DNA of 64,000 nucleotides from Undaria pinnatifida (Eukaryota; Sar; Phaeophyceae; Laminariales; Alariaceae), in the NCBI GenBank assembly GCA_012845835.1, contig JABAKD010000020.1, positions 3,234,936 through 3,298,935 of the forward strand, written 5' to 3'. The notes beneath the pieces were generated by a model. It saw nothing but the letters and a program-made list of their open reading frames with translations. It was not told the DNA's origin and did not search any database. A program made the position numbers and the translations under genes. Positions 11,026 to 21,600 of this stretch are shown here, in pieces (the stretch's first letter is position 1; each line of letters begins with the position of its first letter).

Positions 11026-11514
11026 TTCTTTGAAGCATATATATTCAGGAAAATGAGGGATGGGGGAGTAAAAAAAATAAATGAAATAATCGCATAGTGA
11101 ATACCCTGGAGCTGCCGACCGAACGGCGCGAGACCCAAAGACATCATGGGGATCATGTGCTTGTTTTATATTAATATTACCTGGTAGTGGTTCAAGCTTT
11201 CGGTGTAAGCATTAATTAATGGTGCTCATGGCATGCTGTTGGTGTTTGTTATGGTACCGCTTGTAGACGTTATCGCCGCAATGAACCAGAGATGTGTGCT
11301 ACCGGTCCCGGGTGGCGAAAGGTTCCCGAACCCTTCCGCGGTCATCGGAAAAAATGCGGTTTTTGAATGTTTGGCAGCAACCTCCAGATAGAAATGCCTC
11401 TATTGCTACTGAAAACCTCCCCTTTTTACATATTATCATAAGAGTATAGCGGTTCTTGAGTGCGGTTCTCGCATTGTGCGGGATGTATTGTCGGTAGGTT
11501 CGCGCTCAAATCTG

Positions 11515-11808
11515 AGGTAACCCAGAGTCTTTGCGCCATAAACACGACTGCCTCCAGTAGACCTTAGTACTTGTTCGAGAAAACCCGTTCATTGGTCAGC
11601 TACTGATATTTGGGGATGTTTCATTGGTCAAAACACGCGCACAAGCTAGTTTGCAAGGTAGCCCATATCCTTCGCGCCATAAAACACGATTTGCCAATCC
11701 TCCAGTAGACTTTTACCACTTTTTCGAGAAAACCCGTTCACTGGTCAGCCACTGGTATTTGGGGATGTTTCATTGGGTGAAAAACGCACGCACGCGAGCA
11801 AGTTTGCA
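11515..11808. repeat. Two-unit tandem repeat, period about 145 bp
   Basis: GCGCCATAAACACGA..., CCTCCAGTAGAC, TTCGAGAAAACCCGTTCA, TTGGGGATGTTTCATTGG and CACGC...AGTTTGCA each occur twice in the same order. Nothing coding was recognised in it. Confidence 0.75.
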
Positions 11809-12477
11809 CTCTGCTCCCGCTTGACATCCCGATCCCGCCCAGACCTGATCCCGTCTTCACGGACCTATGAGCCCTCTAAACTGACCCCGGGTATGTACTA
11901 CCGTAATAAGTAGCCGCCAACAGGGCCCACCAAGCACCCTGGTCCCACGCCGACCAAAATCGAGGGCCGGCCGGAGCAAATCGAGGGTCGGCCACAGCCA
12001 GTGCCCTCGTCACTCGTCGTACGTGTTTCCTGGCAACGGCAGTGTGCGTATTGTCTTGACGTTAGATCGGTTATTTCTACCCAGCGTCATCAGTAGAACA
12101 CCCAGTGTTCATCCCGGTTCTTCATCCTATCATGGAGAGGCACAAACTATGTGGTGACAGACTGTGAAAAAGAGAAACCCGTGTCGAATCGGTTACAAGT
12201 ACCTGTACAGCAATCTGTTTTGTTGACTAAAAGACCAGTCGCGATAAGGCGGTGGTTAACCGTAAACGGCAGTGTGTACAAAAATTGTGCTGGATATCGA
12301 AACGAAAAAAAAATCGGTGCGATAAGATCCAAGAATGCTTCGATAACGGCAACGACAACGATATTATCGGTGTTGAGTAGAAACACCAAAAAACTCGGTA
12401 GTGGAGGCGATAACCGACGCCCAAAGCTCACAGCCCTTCCGCCGACCTTCGTTTTTTTTTTTTTTCGGAGTCGCCCC

Positions 12478-12728
12478 GGTGTGGCAAGCGGGAGGGGTCC
12501 CCCCTTTCTGGCAAGCGGGGAGGTCCCCCGCCTTGTGGCAAATGGGGGGGTCCCCCCATTTGTGGCAACGGGGGGGGTCCCCCTCCTTGTGGTAACGGGG
12601 GGGGTCCCCTCCTTGTGGCAACGGGGGGAGAAAGGGGGGAGGTCCCCCGCCTTGTGGTAACGGGGGGGTCCCCCCCCTTGTGGCAACGGGGGGGGGGGTC
12701 ACCCCCCCTTGTGGCAAACGGGGGGGTT
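12478..12728. repeat. GC-rich minisatellite, ~30-bp unit with G and C runs
   Basis: About eight to nine units of CTTGTGGCAA(A/C)GGGGGGGTCCCCCC. Each unit carries a G-run followed by a C-run, so it can fold into a hairpin, and the G-runs could form quadruplexes. The proline/glycine-rich frames across it on both strands (up to 179 codons) are products of the repeat. Confidence 0.9.
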
Positions 12729-13333
12729 ACGTCCATTCATGTATCTATACAAGTACCTGTTCAAACCTATCATCGGAATAACATGTACCAGGTACGTATA
12801 ACGCTGATCTTCTTTCTGACAAAACACCAATGGCCCTCGTTCGCTAAATGCTGTTTGCTGGTTGTTACTCTGTCGCCTGTCCCCCCGGGAGGCGTTCGGC
12901 CTTATATCGTTTTTATCGCATCGCTACAAGTATCGTTTTTCGAATTATCGATCGATGCCTCAAAATATATCGAAACTTTCGATACGATACCCAACACTAC
13001 AGCGGTGTACAATCGATTATTCGGCTTCGTCGAAATGGATTTAGATATGGATAAAACTAAGGAAATGCGAACAAATGTAAGCTTCCGCGGAATTTCCGTA
13101 GGCTGTCTTTCACTGATAACACGCTGTTTATGACGTCCAAGAGACCAAGTCTGGGTATGACCATCATCGTCCTGACGTATCATGTGCGTTCCTTTCCATG
13201 CCCGTCAGCAGCTGGCGTAAGCCCGCCCGGACTTTTTCGCCTTGCTGTATTCTCCCCTCAGTGCCCTTTACGCACTTGGTGCCCTCGATGTGCCCAAAGC
13301 CTTTTTCTGCCAGTTTCTAGGATCTGTTTGTAA

Positions 13334-14093
13334 GGCCATTTCTTATGCAGTCGGATCAGTCGAAAACGGTTTTCGACTGAAGCCCAAATCGGGCTTTCTT
13401 ACACAGTCGAAAAGGGCTTTTTCGACTCAACGTTTTTCGACTGGGAATTCCGACTGGCGGATCCAGTCGAAAAACTCGACTTTTTCGACTGGATGGTCGA
13501 AAAACTCAGTCGAAAAAGTTTTACCCCTGATTTTTGAACCCATCGCATCGCTCATCCCACCACAAAGCACACACCCACACGCCCACACACCCATACCAGG
13601 TACCACACAGCAGTATCATATAACAGCGCCGACGCTGCCTTTGCTATCACTGCTGTTGCTTCTCGCCGCAAGTCAGCGTGGCGCACTCCGCTCGCCAGCA
13701 GCGTGTATCACACGACAGCAGTAGCGCGCGTTATCGATGCCACTTTGGCAACAACGGCCACGCCTGCTGTAGCTCTGTCGGCTTTCGGCTAAGCCCAACG
13801 CCACCAACCCGCTTGGACAAAGGTCCGTCGCGCGCGAAGCACGCGTTGCTCGCGAAGAACACGCGAAGCACAGCTGAGAGCTGCCAACCGATTTTCGACT
13901 GCCATACAGCAGTACAGCAGTACTCCCTCACACCAACCGCCTCTAAAAAGAGCACAAAAACTCTAAAATCGACTCGACCGACGATAAGAAGAGGGACCAG
14001 AAGAATCCAGTCGGAAAAAAATCCCGCCGAAAAAAAATCCAGTCGAAAAGGGCCATTTTCGACAGGCGGAATCCGACAGTGTAAGAAATTGCC
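13334..14093. mobile_element. Non-autonomous PIF/Harbinger-like DNA transposon
   Basis: The left end GGCCATTTCTTATGCAGTCG and the right end (reverse complement GGCAATTTCTTACACTGTCG) form terminal inverted repeats. A direct TAA flanks both sides (13,331-13,333 and 14,094-14,096). Ends beginning GG(C/G)C with a 3-bp TWA target duplication are typical of PIF/Harbinger. CAGTCGAAAA and its complement TTTTCGACTG recur about ten times in the subterminal parts (13,355-13,520 and 13,960-14,065). The 760-bp element has no transposase and a GC-rich middle. Confidence 0.75.
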
Positions 14094-14857
14094 TAATGTG
14101 GTGTTCTTCCTTTCCTTTCCCTTGCTTGCATTTCTTTGCTTTTTCAATTGCCGCTGGTCTTTCGTGCACATGGGTATTGATAGGACTGGCTAGCTGGTTA
14201 GTCGGTTGGTTAATATTTTTCGCCGCACCCCCCCCCTGCTGGCGAGCTCATGTCCTTCACCCACTGCGTGTAATACGCCTTTGTCTTGCTGTATTTGCTT
14301 ACCGTGGGCGCGTACTTTGTTTTTTTTTTTCGTAGCGCTGTGTGATTTGCCTTTACCTCGCGGCACCCCCCCTCGCTGGCGAGTCTGCGTAGATTCTTAC
14401 GTGCCAGGTACGTGTTATCTTTTGATGCTTCGTTTTCTATTCCTCTCGTTTTTTTTTCTTCCTTGTTTTTTGTACTCGGATTTGTGTAATACGTCGTTTG
14501 GTTTCATCGGTGGCATGCGGTGTAGTCGGTTTCACCTGCGAGTCTTGAAACGTACCTGGTATGTACCAGTATGGGCCTGGTACGTACGTACGCTGACTTT
14601 CCGATTTCATGTTTTATCTTTTTTCTTTCGTCGTGTGTACGACTTGCTTCAGCCACGTTGTTCCAGGTGTACGTTTATCGTTTTTTACATTATTATTGTG
14701 GATACTAGGCCCTATTCCCTAGATCGTACCGCCTCGTTATGACTATAATCCTTCAAGACCATCCTGGCTTCTCGAGGGAGGGTACCTTTACTGCTTTTTC
14801 GAGAAAATGGGTGACATACTCTTCAAATATTGTATTATAAAAGTTAAAGTACACTCC

Positions 14858-14930
14858 AGCTGTGAGATCGAAGATTTTGTCGAAACTCTTCTTTGCAAGC
14901 TATGTGTGATACTCCGATCGCGCGTTATAT
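14858..14930 (+). repeat. Core copy of the CAGCTGTGAG...TTTGCAAGCTG repeat
   Basis: CACTCCAGCTGTGAGATCGA, GTCGAAACTCTTCTTTGCAA and GTGATACTCCGATCGCGCG match the cores at 7,990 and 8,287. It is followed at 14,931-14,950 by CCTAACCGTAACCCTAACCC, a short telomere-like string. Confidence 0.75.
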
Positions 14931-15227
14931 CCTAACCGTAACCCTAACCCGATGAAACGCAACCAACCATTGTAGGGTGAACCCCCTTCGTCTCGTACAC
15001 AGTGTGCGTCAACCATCGTCTCGAAAGAGTGGTAACCTCTGATTGTCTCGAGGGCACTCTGAGGTGTTTCCTCATCGCTGACCCTCGAGCGCGCGGTTAC
15101 GCGCATAACCCACGTCGGCGTGTCTGCACAACGTACACCTTATAACATGGGAGATCAACCTGCGAAAGGACTACCGCCCCACATTTTTTTTTCCTGGGGT
15201 ATTCTTCCGCTCCAGAGTGACTGGAGC

Positions 15228-15290
15228 CTGCCCTGTGACCACGGACTTAATTAAGCGAGTTAACGTGGGAATGACAACAACAACTTGGTG
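15228..15290 (+). mobile_element. SINE-like 3' end with short (AAC)n tail, copy 3
   Basis: GCCTGCCCTGTGACCACGGA, CTTAATTAAGCGAGTTAACG and ACAACAACAAC are a diverged copy of the 3' units at 2,962 and (inverted) 5,737. It lies about 400 bp before the first recognised methyltransferase exon. Confidence 0.55.
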
Positions 15291-15669
15291 TTGCGCTCCA
15301 TTTCACAGCCTTGGTTTTTAGCTATTTGTAGTCTGTGGGCGCGTACCCGCGTGTTTACCTGATGCGCAGCGAAGAGGACTGCACGGCCTCTGGGAGAACG
15401 AGGCTCTCTCCCTGTCCGAATGACCGCTCACCATGCTGCTGAACTGCTGTATGCTGTACTGCTGTACCTTGATCGTGCGCCCTCTGAGGCGGCCGGCTGA
15501 AACGAACAGTAATGACCACCACCCCTTCAACTTCAAGAAAGGCAGCAGGAAATACTCGTACAGTGGCAGCATCAGCAACACCGACAACACCAACAACAAC
15601 CAAGCGAACTACAACCACCACCACCACTTCGACCACAACAATAGCAACAGGACATGCTTCGTACAATAG

Positions 15670-18600
15670 CGGAATTACCGACAACGACAACATCAAGTGC
15701 AGCACCCACCGCCACCACTTCAACCACAGCAACAACAGCAACAGGAAATACTTCGACAAAATCATGAACGACAACAACAGCAACAACCACAACCACAACA
15801 ACCAAAACCACAAAAACCACAAAAAACACGAAAAAACACGAAAAAACACACACACAAAAAACACCACACCCACGTCCACGTCCACGTCCACAACCCCGAA
15901 CGCACCCACAACGAGCAGGTGGTGGCGTTCGAGCGCTGGCTGCGGGAGAACGGCGGTAACTTTCCGCGTCTGGAGATTCGACGGTATGACCCGGAAGTAC
16001 GAGGGGTGCACGCCAAAGACGCGATAGACCCGGACGAGGTCATCGTGGAAATCCCTCTCAGGTGAGCGAGGCGGGAGGAGGAGGGGGGGAGAACCTTTTA
16101 GAAGGAGAGCGAGAGAGATTATGTAGAGGGAGGCGGAGAGAAGAAGGGGGGGGGGGGGGAGGGAGAAACAGAGCGGTCTCACGGCCGGAGAGAAAGAGTG
16201 CATAAAGCACCGACGCGAGGTTTCGTGCTCTCGGAAAAGCAGGGATGCGGTGAGGTGGAGACGGAGACCTGCGGCTTTTCTAGCGTACCGCGGCGTACGA
16301 TATGGCGAAAAAGGAGGCTCGCCGGCGCAGTGCTTACTGGCGTTGAGCGTCTCATGCACGACTCTTGTCCTTTTGTTGGGCGCCTGCTGCGCTTTTCGCT
16401 CGAAGCCTGCCCGGGGTTTCTGGGTAGGTGGCGTTTTGTTTCGACCGGGGGCCGTGACGAGGTCTCCGGGAGCCGTGACGGAGGCTATGGAGGCTATGTC
16501 AGCGTTTGTCCTGGAGCGATGGTGGAGGCTGTACGTGCGAACGTACCCTCGGAATGGTGGCGTGCGCTGGCTGGAGTGTGGCGTCGGCAACAGGAGGAGC
16601 TGTGGGGAGGGGTTGCGGAGAAGTTTCCCCTTCTCCGTCCGCTGCTGTTTGCTGCGGCTGCTGCTTACTGGCTATCGTTGCGGCCGTTGGTGCTTGCTGT
16701 GGCAGCGGCTGCCGCTGCTGCTTGCTGCTGCTATGGCGGTGGCGGCTCCCGCTCCTGCTCCTCCTGCTGTGTTAGGTCTTGCATGGGTGGGCAACCACCC
16801 GTTTTTTTTTTGTTTTTCCCGCCTTGAGGACACCCCCACGATAAGCTACCGCTTCTCGCAAGCCCCTCTTCCCGCGGTTCCAATCCTTTCCTTGCAACCC
16901 CCCCCCCCCCCCCCCCCCCCCTCCCCTCCCTCCCTCCCTCCCTCCCTCCCTCCCGTGTTTCCTTCCTTCCTTCCTTCCCCTCTTCCCCACGACTTTTCGC
17001 TGTGGTCCCTTGTTTGTTGTTGTTCATGTCTTCTGTTGGCGCGCGGTCTACCGTCCACGCCTCCACCCCTCGCCAACGCTATCACCAAACCAACACCAAC
17101 ACCACGCCAACACCAACGCCAACGCTATCACCCAACACTACACCAACATCAACACCAACACCAACACCAACACCAACACCAACACCAACACCAACACCAA
17201 CACCAACACCAACACCAACACCAACACCACACCAACACCAACGCCAACACCAACAACACACCAACGCCGACGCCGACGCCGACGCCGACGCCAACGCCGA
17301 CATCGACATCGACGCTGCCCGCAAAGGTGCCTTGTAACAGTCGAGATGGGCAAGGCCCTGCCGGTGGGACAAGCGGTGCTGACCTCGGGCGTTTCGTTCG
17401 ACGCCCCCAAGCACATATTTCTAATGCTGTTCATCCTGACAGACATGAAGCGTCCGGACACCTTCTTCCGGCCGTACTATGACCTCCTACCCAGCACGCT
17501 GAGCAACATGCCCATCTTCTGGCGGGAGGACGAAGTACGGTTGCTGCAGGGGTCGTACCTTGTCACCCAGGTGCGTGTTCTTCGTGTTCGTGCTCGTGTG
17601 TGTATTGTTTCCGTGGTTTCCGTAGTTGTGTTACATGTTTTTTTGTTGTGGTGTGCGTGTGGGTGCCCGTGAATTGCTTGTGGGTTTGTGTGTCCCAGGT
17701 TTTTGTGCCTCCGTGTCCGTGGTTTGGTGTCCGTGGTTTGTGTGTCTTGTGTTTGTGTTTTCGTGATGCGTGTATGTGTCCAGGATTTTGTGGATGTGTA
17801 CACGGTGTGTGCGTTCGTCCTCGACTTTTGTGGGCTTGGTCGTAATGCATGTGTTTCTGTCCGTCCGCACAGTAGTTTATGTTTGTCCTCGGTTTGTGCA
17901 TTTATCCCTGTTTTTGTTTATTGTCCGCGTGCGACAGCTGAGACAACGCTCCCCCGCCCCCCCTTTCTCCCCGCCTCCTCCCTGCCATGCCGCGGGCACC
18001 AATCCAAACCAAACTCAATCACCAACCAAAACCAAAACACCACCGTCCTGCCGCCGCCACCGCGCCTCCCCTCCCCCCGGCGACTGACTGCTTCCCAAGG
18101 TGGAGGAGCGAAACCTGGCGATCGAGGGCGACTACGGAGTTATCTGCGACCTGTACCCACCATTCCGCGACGTAGCTACCCTAGAGGAGTTCAAGTGGGC
18201 TCGCATGTGCGTGTGCAGCAGGAACTTTGGGCTCGACGTCGGAGGGCTGAGGACTAGCGCGCTTGTCCCTTACGCGGACATGCTGAACCACTACCGGTGA
18301 GCCGAGAGAATGGAGTTGCAGACCGGGGAGTGTTTTGTGGTTGAGGGGGGGGGGGGGGGGGGAGGGGGTGGTCTGATGATGTAGCGGTGCGGGGAGGGAG
18401 GGGGGTTTTAGTGGTTGTTGCCCAGGTGTTGTGGTGCTGCTTGCGGTGGTGGTGGTGGTGGTGGTGGTGGTGGTGGTTGTTGCGTCGGTGCTGTGCTTGT
18501 GGTGGTCGTGGAGGGGGGGGGGGGGGGGGGGGGGAGAACATTGAGGTGTCATACAGATAACGGCGCTGTGTGTAGGAGGCCAGCATGCAGGGGAATGGTG

Positions 18601-21600
18601 GGATTGATGTGTGGCTTAACGCCTAAGCGGATGCGGTGTCGCATTGGGGTCGGCAAGGGACGTGTCGCTCTTCAGGCGGTCGGCTTTTGCTGCGGAGGGA
18701 GGAAAGGGCGGAAGGGGGGCGGCTCGTTTCGACGCGCGCCGATGACCAACCCCATGACAACAGGGCGGATTTTTTTCGGCACTGTTGATGCTACCACTGC
18801 TGTAGCTGCACGTCATATGCATACGGGACGTGCGTACGTATGCCCCTTACCTGTCCCAGGTCCACCTGATTGTTCAGTTCTTCTGTATGCACAAACTCAC
18901 ATTCCCCGCGCATCACTGTGCTCCCCTTGGTGGTATTATGCGTGTCGAATACCACCGGCGGCGCGGTTTCTGCCTGTTGGGGCCAGCTCCCACCCCCACC
19001 ACTGCGGTGCAATTGCTGCTGCTGAACCGCAACAAACAACAGCGTTCTGGAACCGCCGGAATATAAAAAAGTTACTTTCCCGCTTTTTTTTTGTGCGTGT
19101 TTTTTTTAACGTGTTTTTGGGTGTCTCTGCTCGTCGTTTTTGCGCGTGTTTGAACGTTTCTGTGCGCTTTTTTGCGGGCATTTCTCACGTTTTTGCTTCT
19201 TATTAACGTTTTCGCGTGTTTGGCACGTTTTTTTTCGCGTTTTTTTTTTTGCGTTTTTTTACTTGCTTGCGTGTTTCTGCGCGCAGGCCGCGGGAGACGA
19301 AATGGACGTACGACAACGAGCGCGGGGCGTTCACGATCACCACTTTGCACGGTATCCAAGGAGGAGCGCAGGTCTACGACAGCTACGGGCAGAAGTGCAA
19401 TCACCGTTTTCTGCTCAACTATGGCTTCGCGATTGAGACCAACCAAGAGGCTAATGGGTTTTGCCCGAACGAGGTGTGGCCGGTGGGGGGGGAGAAGGGG
19501 GGGGATGAAGGTTGTCTGGCGAGTAGGTGGTATTGGTATGTTTTTACATAATGCTGTGTATGCGTGTGATGTTCCAGTGGCCCTGTTGCACTCGCTCGCT
19601 TGTGTTGTCCGCACATTGCAAGATCCAGTGATGAACCAAGCTTGACGTGTAGACTACCTTTAGAGGTACTGTAACCACCTTCAAGAGGTAAGAGGTTCTG
19701 AACGAATATATCGCTTCGCTACGCTCGCTCAGGGTGGAAAAATACAACAGATTACTTGTGTGAAGCGGGCAGATGTCCACGATTGATTGTAGGTGCAAAC
19801 TGAAGACTTGGCAATGCCGAGAGTCTCGCCGCCATGCTCCAGGAAAACAGCCCGAACGCCGCATGCATGAGTATACGCAATGTGTCCGGTGTCTTGGTTT
19901 ACGTACTTGCGGTGTATGCCTCCTGGAAGTTTGTAACAAGAGAGCTTTTTTTTTTTCTTGTCTCTTGCTACGATGACGACTCGGCACGGGCGCTGGGTAT
20001 GCAGGATGTCGATGGATGGGAAAAAAACAATTTACTCAAAAACACATATTTTACACTTCTCAGCGTGGAACATGGGTTGAAGTGGCAGCAGAGAGACGGC
20101 TGTTTTAGGTCACGTCAGTCACCCCTTATGTTCCGTACTAAAAACAAGTGTATTTTACATCTAGACCGCGGTCCGTCATAGGGCTGAGTTCCAGCGGTAC
20201 TTGGGGAAAATTCAAATTAGTTGTTGGTGGCTTTTGTTTTACATTATTCAAAACAACAACGAAGAGGGAAAAACACGTAAAAATATATACGAGCGTACAT
20301 GTACATGGTGGCTCTCGTCAAAATACTTGTGCTTGTCTGCTGGCTTGCGTTGTCGCACTCTGGTCGGCACGAACGTACTGCTGCATTATATGTACTTTGC
20401 TGCTCTGCAGGGCCGGCCGATTGCAGGCTGTTCGGCTGTGCTTGCGGTACGTAGATACTGTGGTTATCGGTGCTTGGTTTGTGCCATCGCTTCGCGGTCC
20501 GCGCAGAAAAAGCAGGTTCAAAAATGAAACGGGGGGGGGGAGGAAAAGAGGAAAAGACGAAACAATTCGGGGATCCGTCCGGACAATGCAATTTTCTCGT
20601 CGGCACCGCAATCCCGCCATGGGGAGAAAACTCTTGGAGTTATGTAGACTAGGATCATATTTTAGGAGTTGGAAATGAGTTCAGAGCTGAGAATAGGCTT
20701 AGAGGCCAGAGAACTGCCGAAGGCAGCCTCCGAAGGCACCCAGATTAGAGTAAGTGAGTACAGTAGATTTCAACAGTATTTTTGTTGTTGTTGTAGTTGT
20801 TGCTGTTGTTGTTGTCGTTGTCGTTGTCGTTGTTGTTGTCGTTGTTGCTGTTGTTGTTGTTGTTGCTGCTGCTGCTGTGGTTGTTGTTGCTGTGGTCGTG
20901 GTTTGTTGTTTTCTTTGCTGTTTGTGCCTCGCCGTCTGTGCGCACGCACCATCGGGATATATGTAGCGGAAGCGAAGAATGAAAGAGCTTTTTTGTGGGG
21001 CCTAGTCCGCTTGAGATCTCCGGAAAGTCTCCAATCTTGTCCCGCGTTCTTTATAGTATAGTTGTTCGTTCCGTGTTTCGTTGGATCAACAGTAGCTACA
21101 TCTGCGAGCCCAACGGTATCCCCGCTTCGTTTGTCGAGAAACTTTTAAAATCCAGCTGTTTAAAAACAAGGATTATAACCAGGTACCAGGTAAGTGCTAT
21201 TGTTGTTTACAGTGCGTCGTTTGCTGCCGCCGAGATGGAGTTATGGCTCGACCCGCCCCACACCCGCACACCTACCGCCCGTTCCGGCGCGCTCCCATCG
21301 CGTCCTTCATCCATCTCATGGGGTCATTGGCCCATCTTTTCGCGTCATTCGTCCATCTAATCGTGTTGTTGGTCCGTTTCATCGCGTCGCTGCGATAGAG
21401 GCACAGTACCTTTTTTTGGCGAAAATGTTTTCTGAATGACGGGGCTCCTTAACTCCTTTAGAGCCCCAAAATCCCTCCCCATACTAATTTCAAGTAAATT
21501 GTCCCCTGAAAGGGGTTCCAGTGGTGAAGGCGTTGACCTCTTTTAAGAGCGCCCCAAAACCCCTCCCTACGCTAATTCCATGTTATTTTGTCCCCAAAAA

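Noticed and set aside
12147..12736. Pro/Gly-rich frames on both strands
   Set aside because: Produced by the GC-rich minisatellite; frame content simply follows the repeat unit.
14931..14950. Telomere-like CCTAAC/CCCTAA string
   Set aside because: Only about three imperfect units, so neither a telomere nor a convincing interstitial telomeric array.
15355..16590. 411-codon open frame on the minus strand
   Set aside because: Antisense of the methyltransferase first exon and of AAC/CAC-rich repeats; it reads as Val/Phe/Cys runs with no domain.
16250..17482. 410-codon open frame on the plus strand
   Set aside because: It runs through intron 1, poly-C and the CACCAA repeat and is in a different frame from the conserved methyltransferase exon 2.
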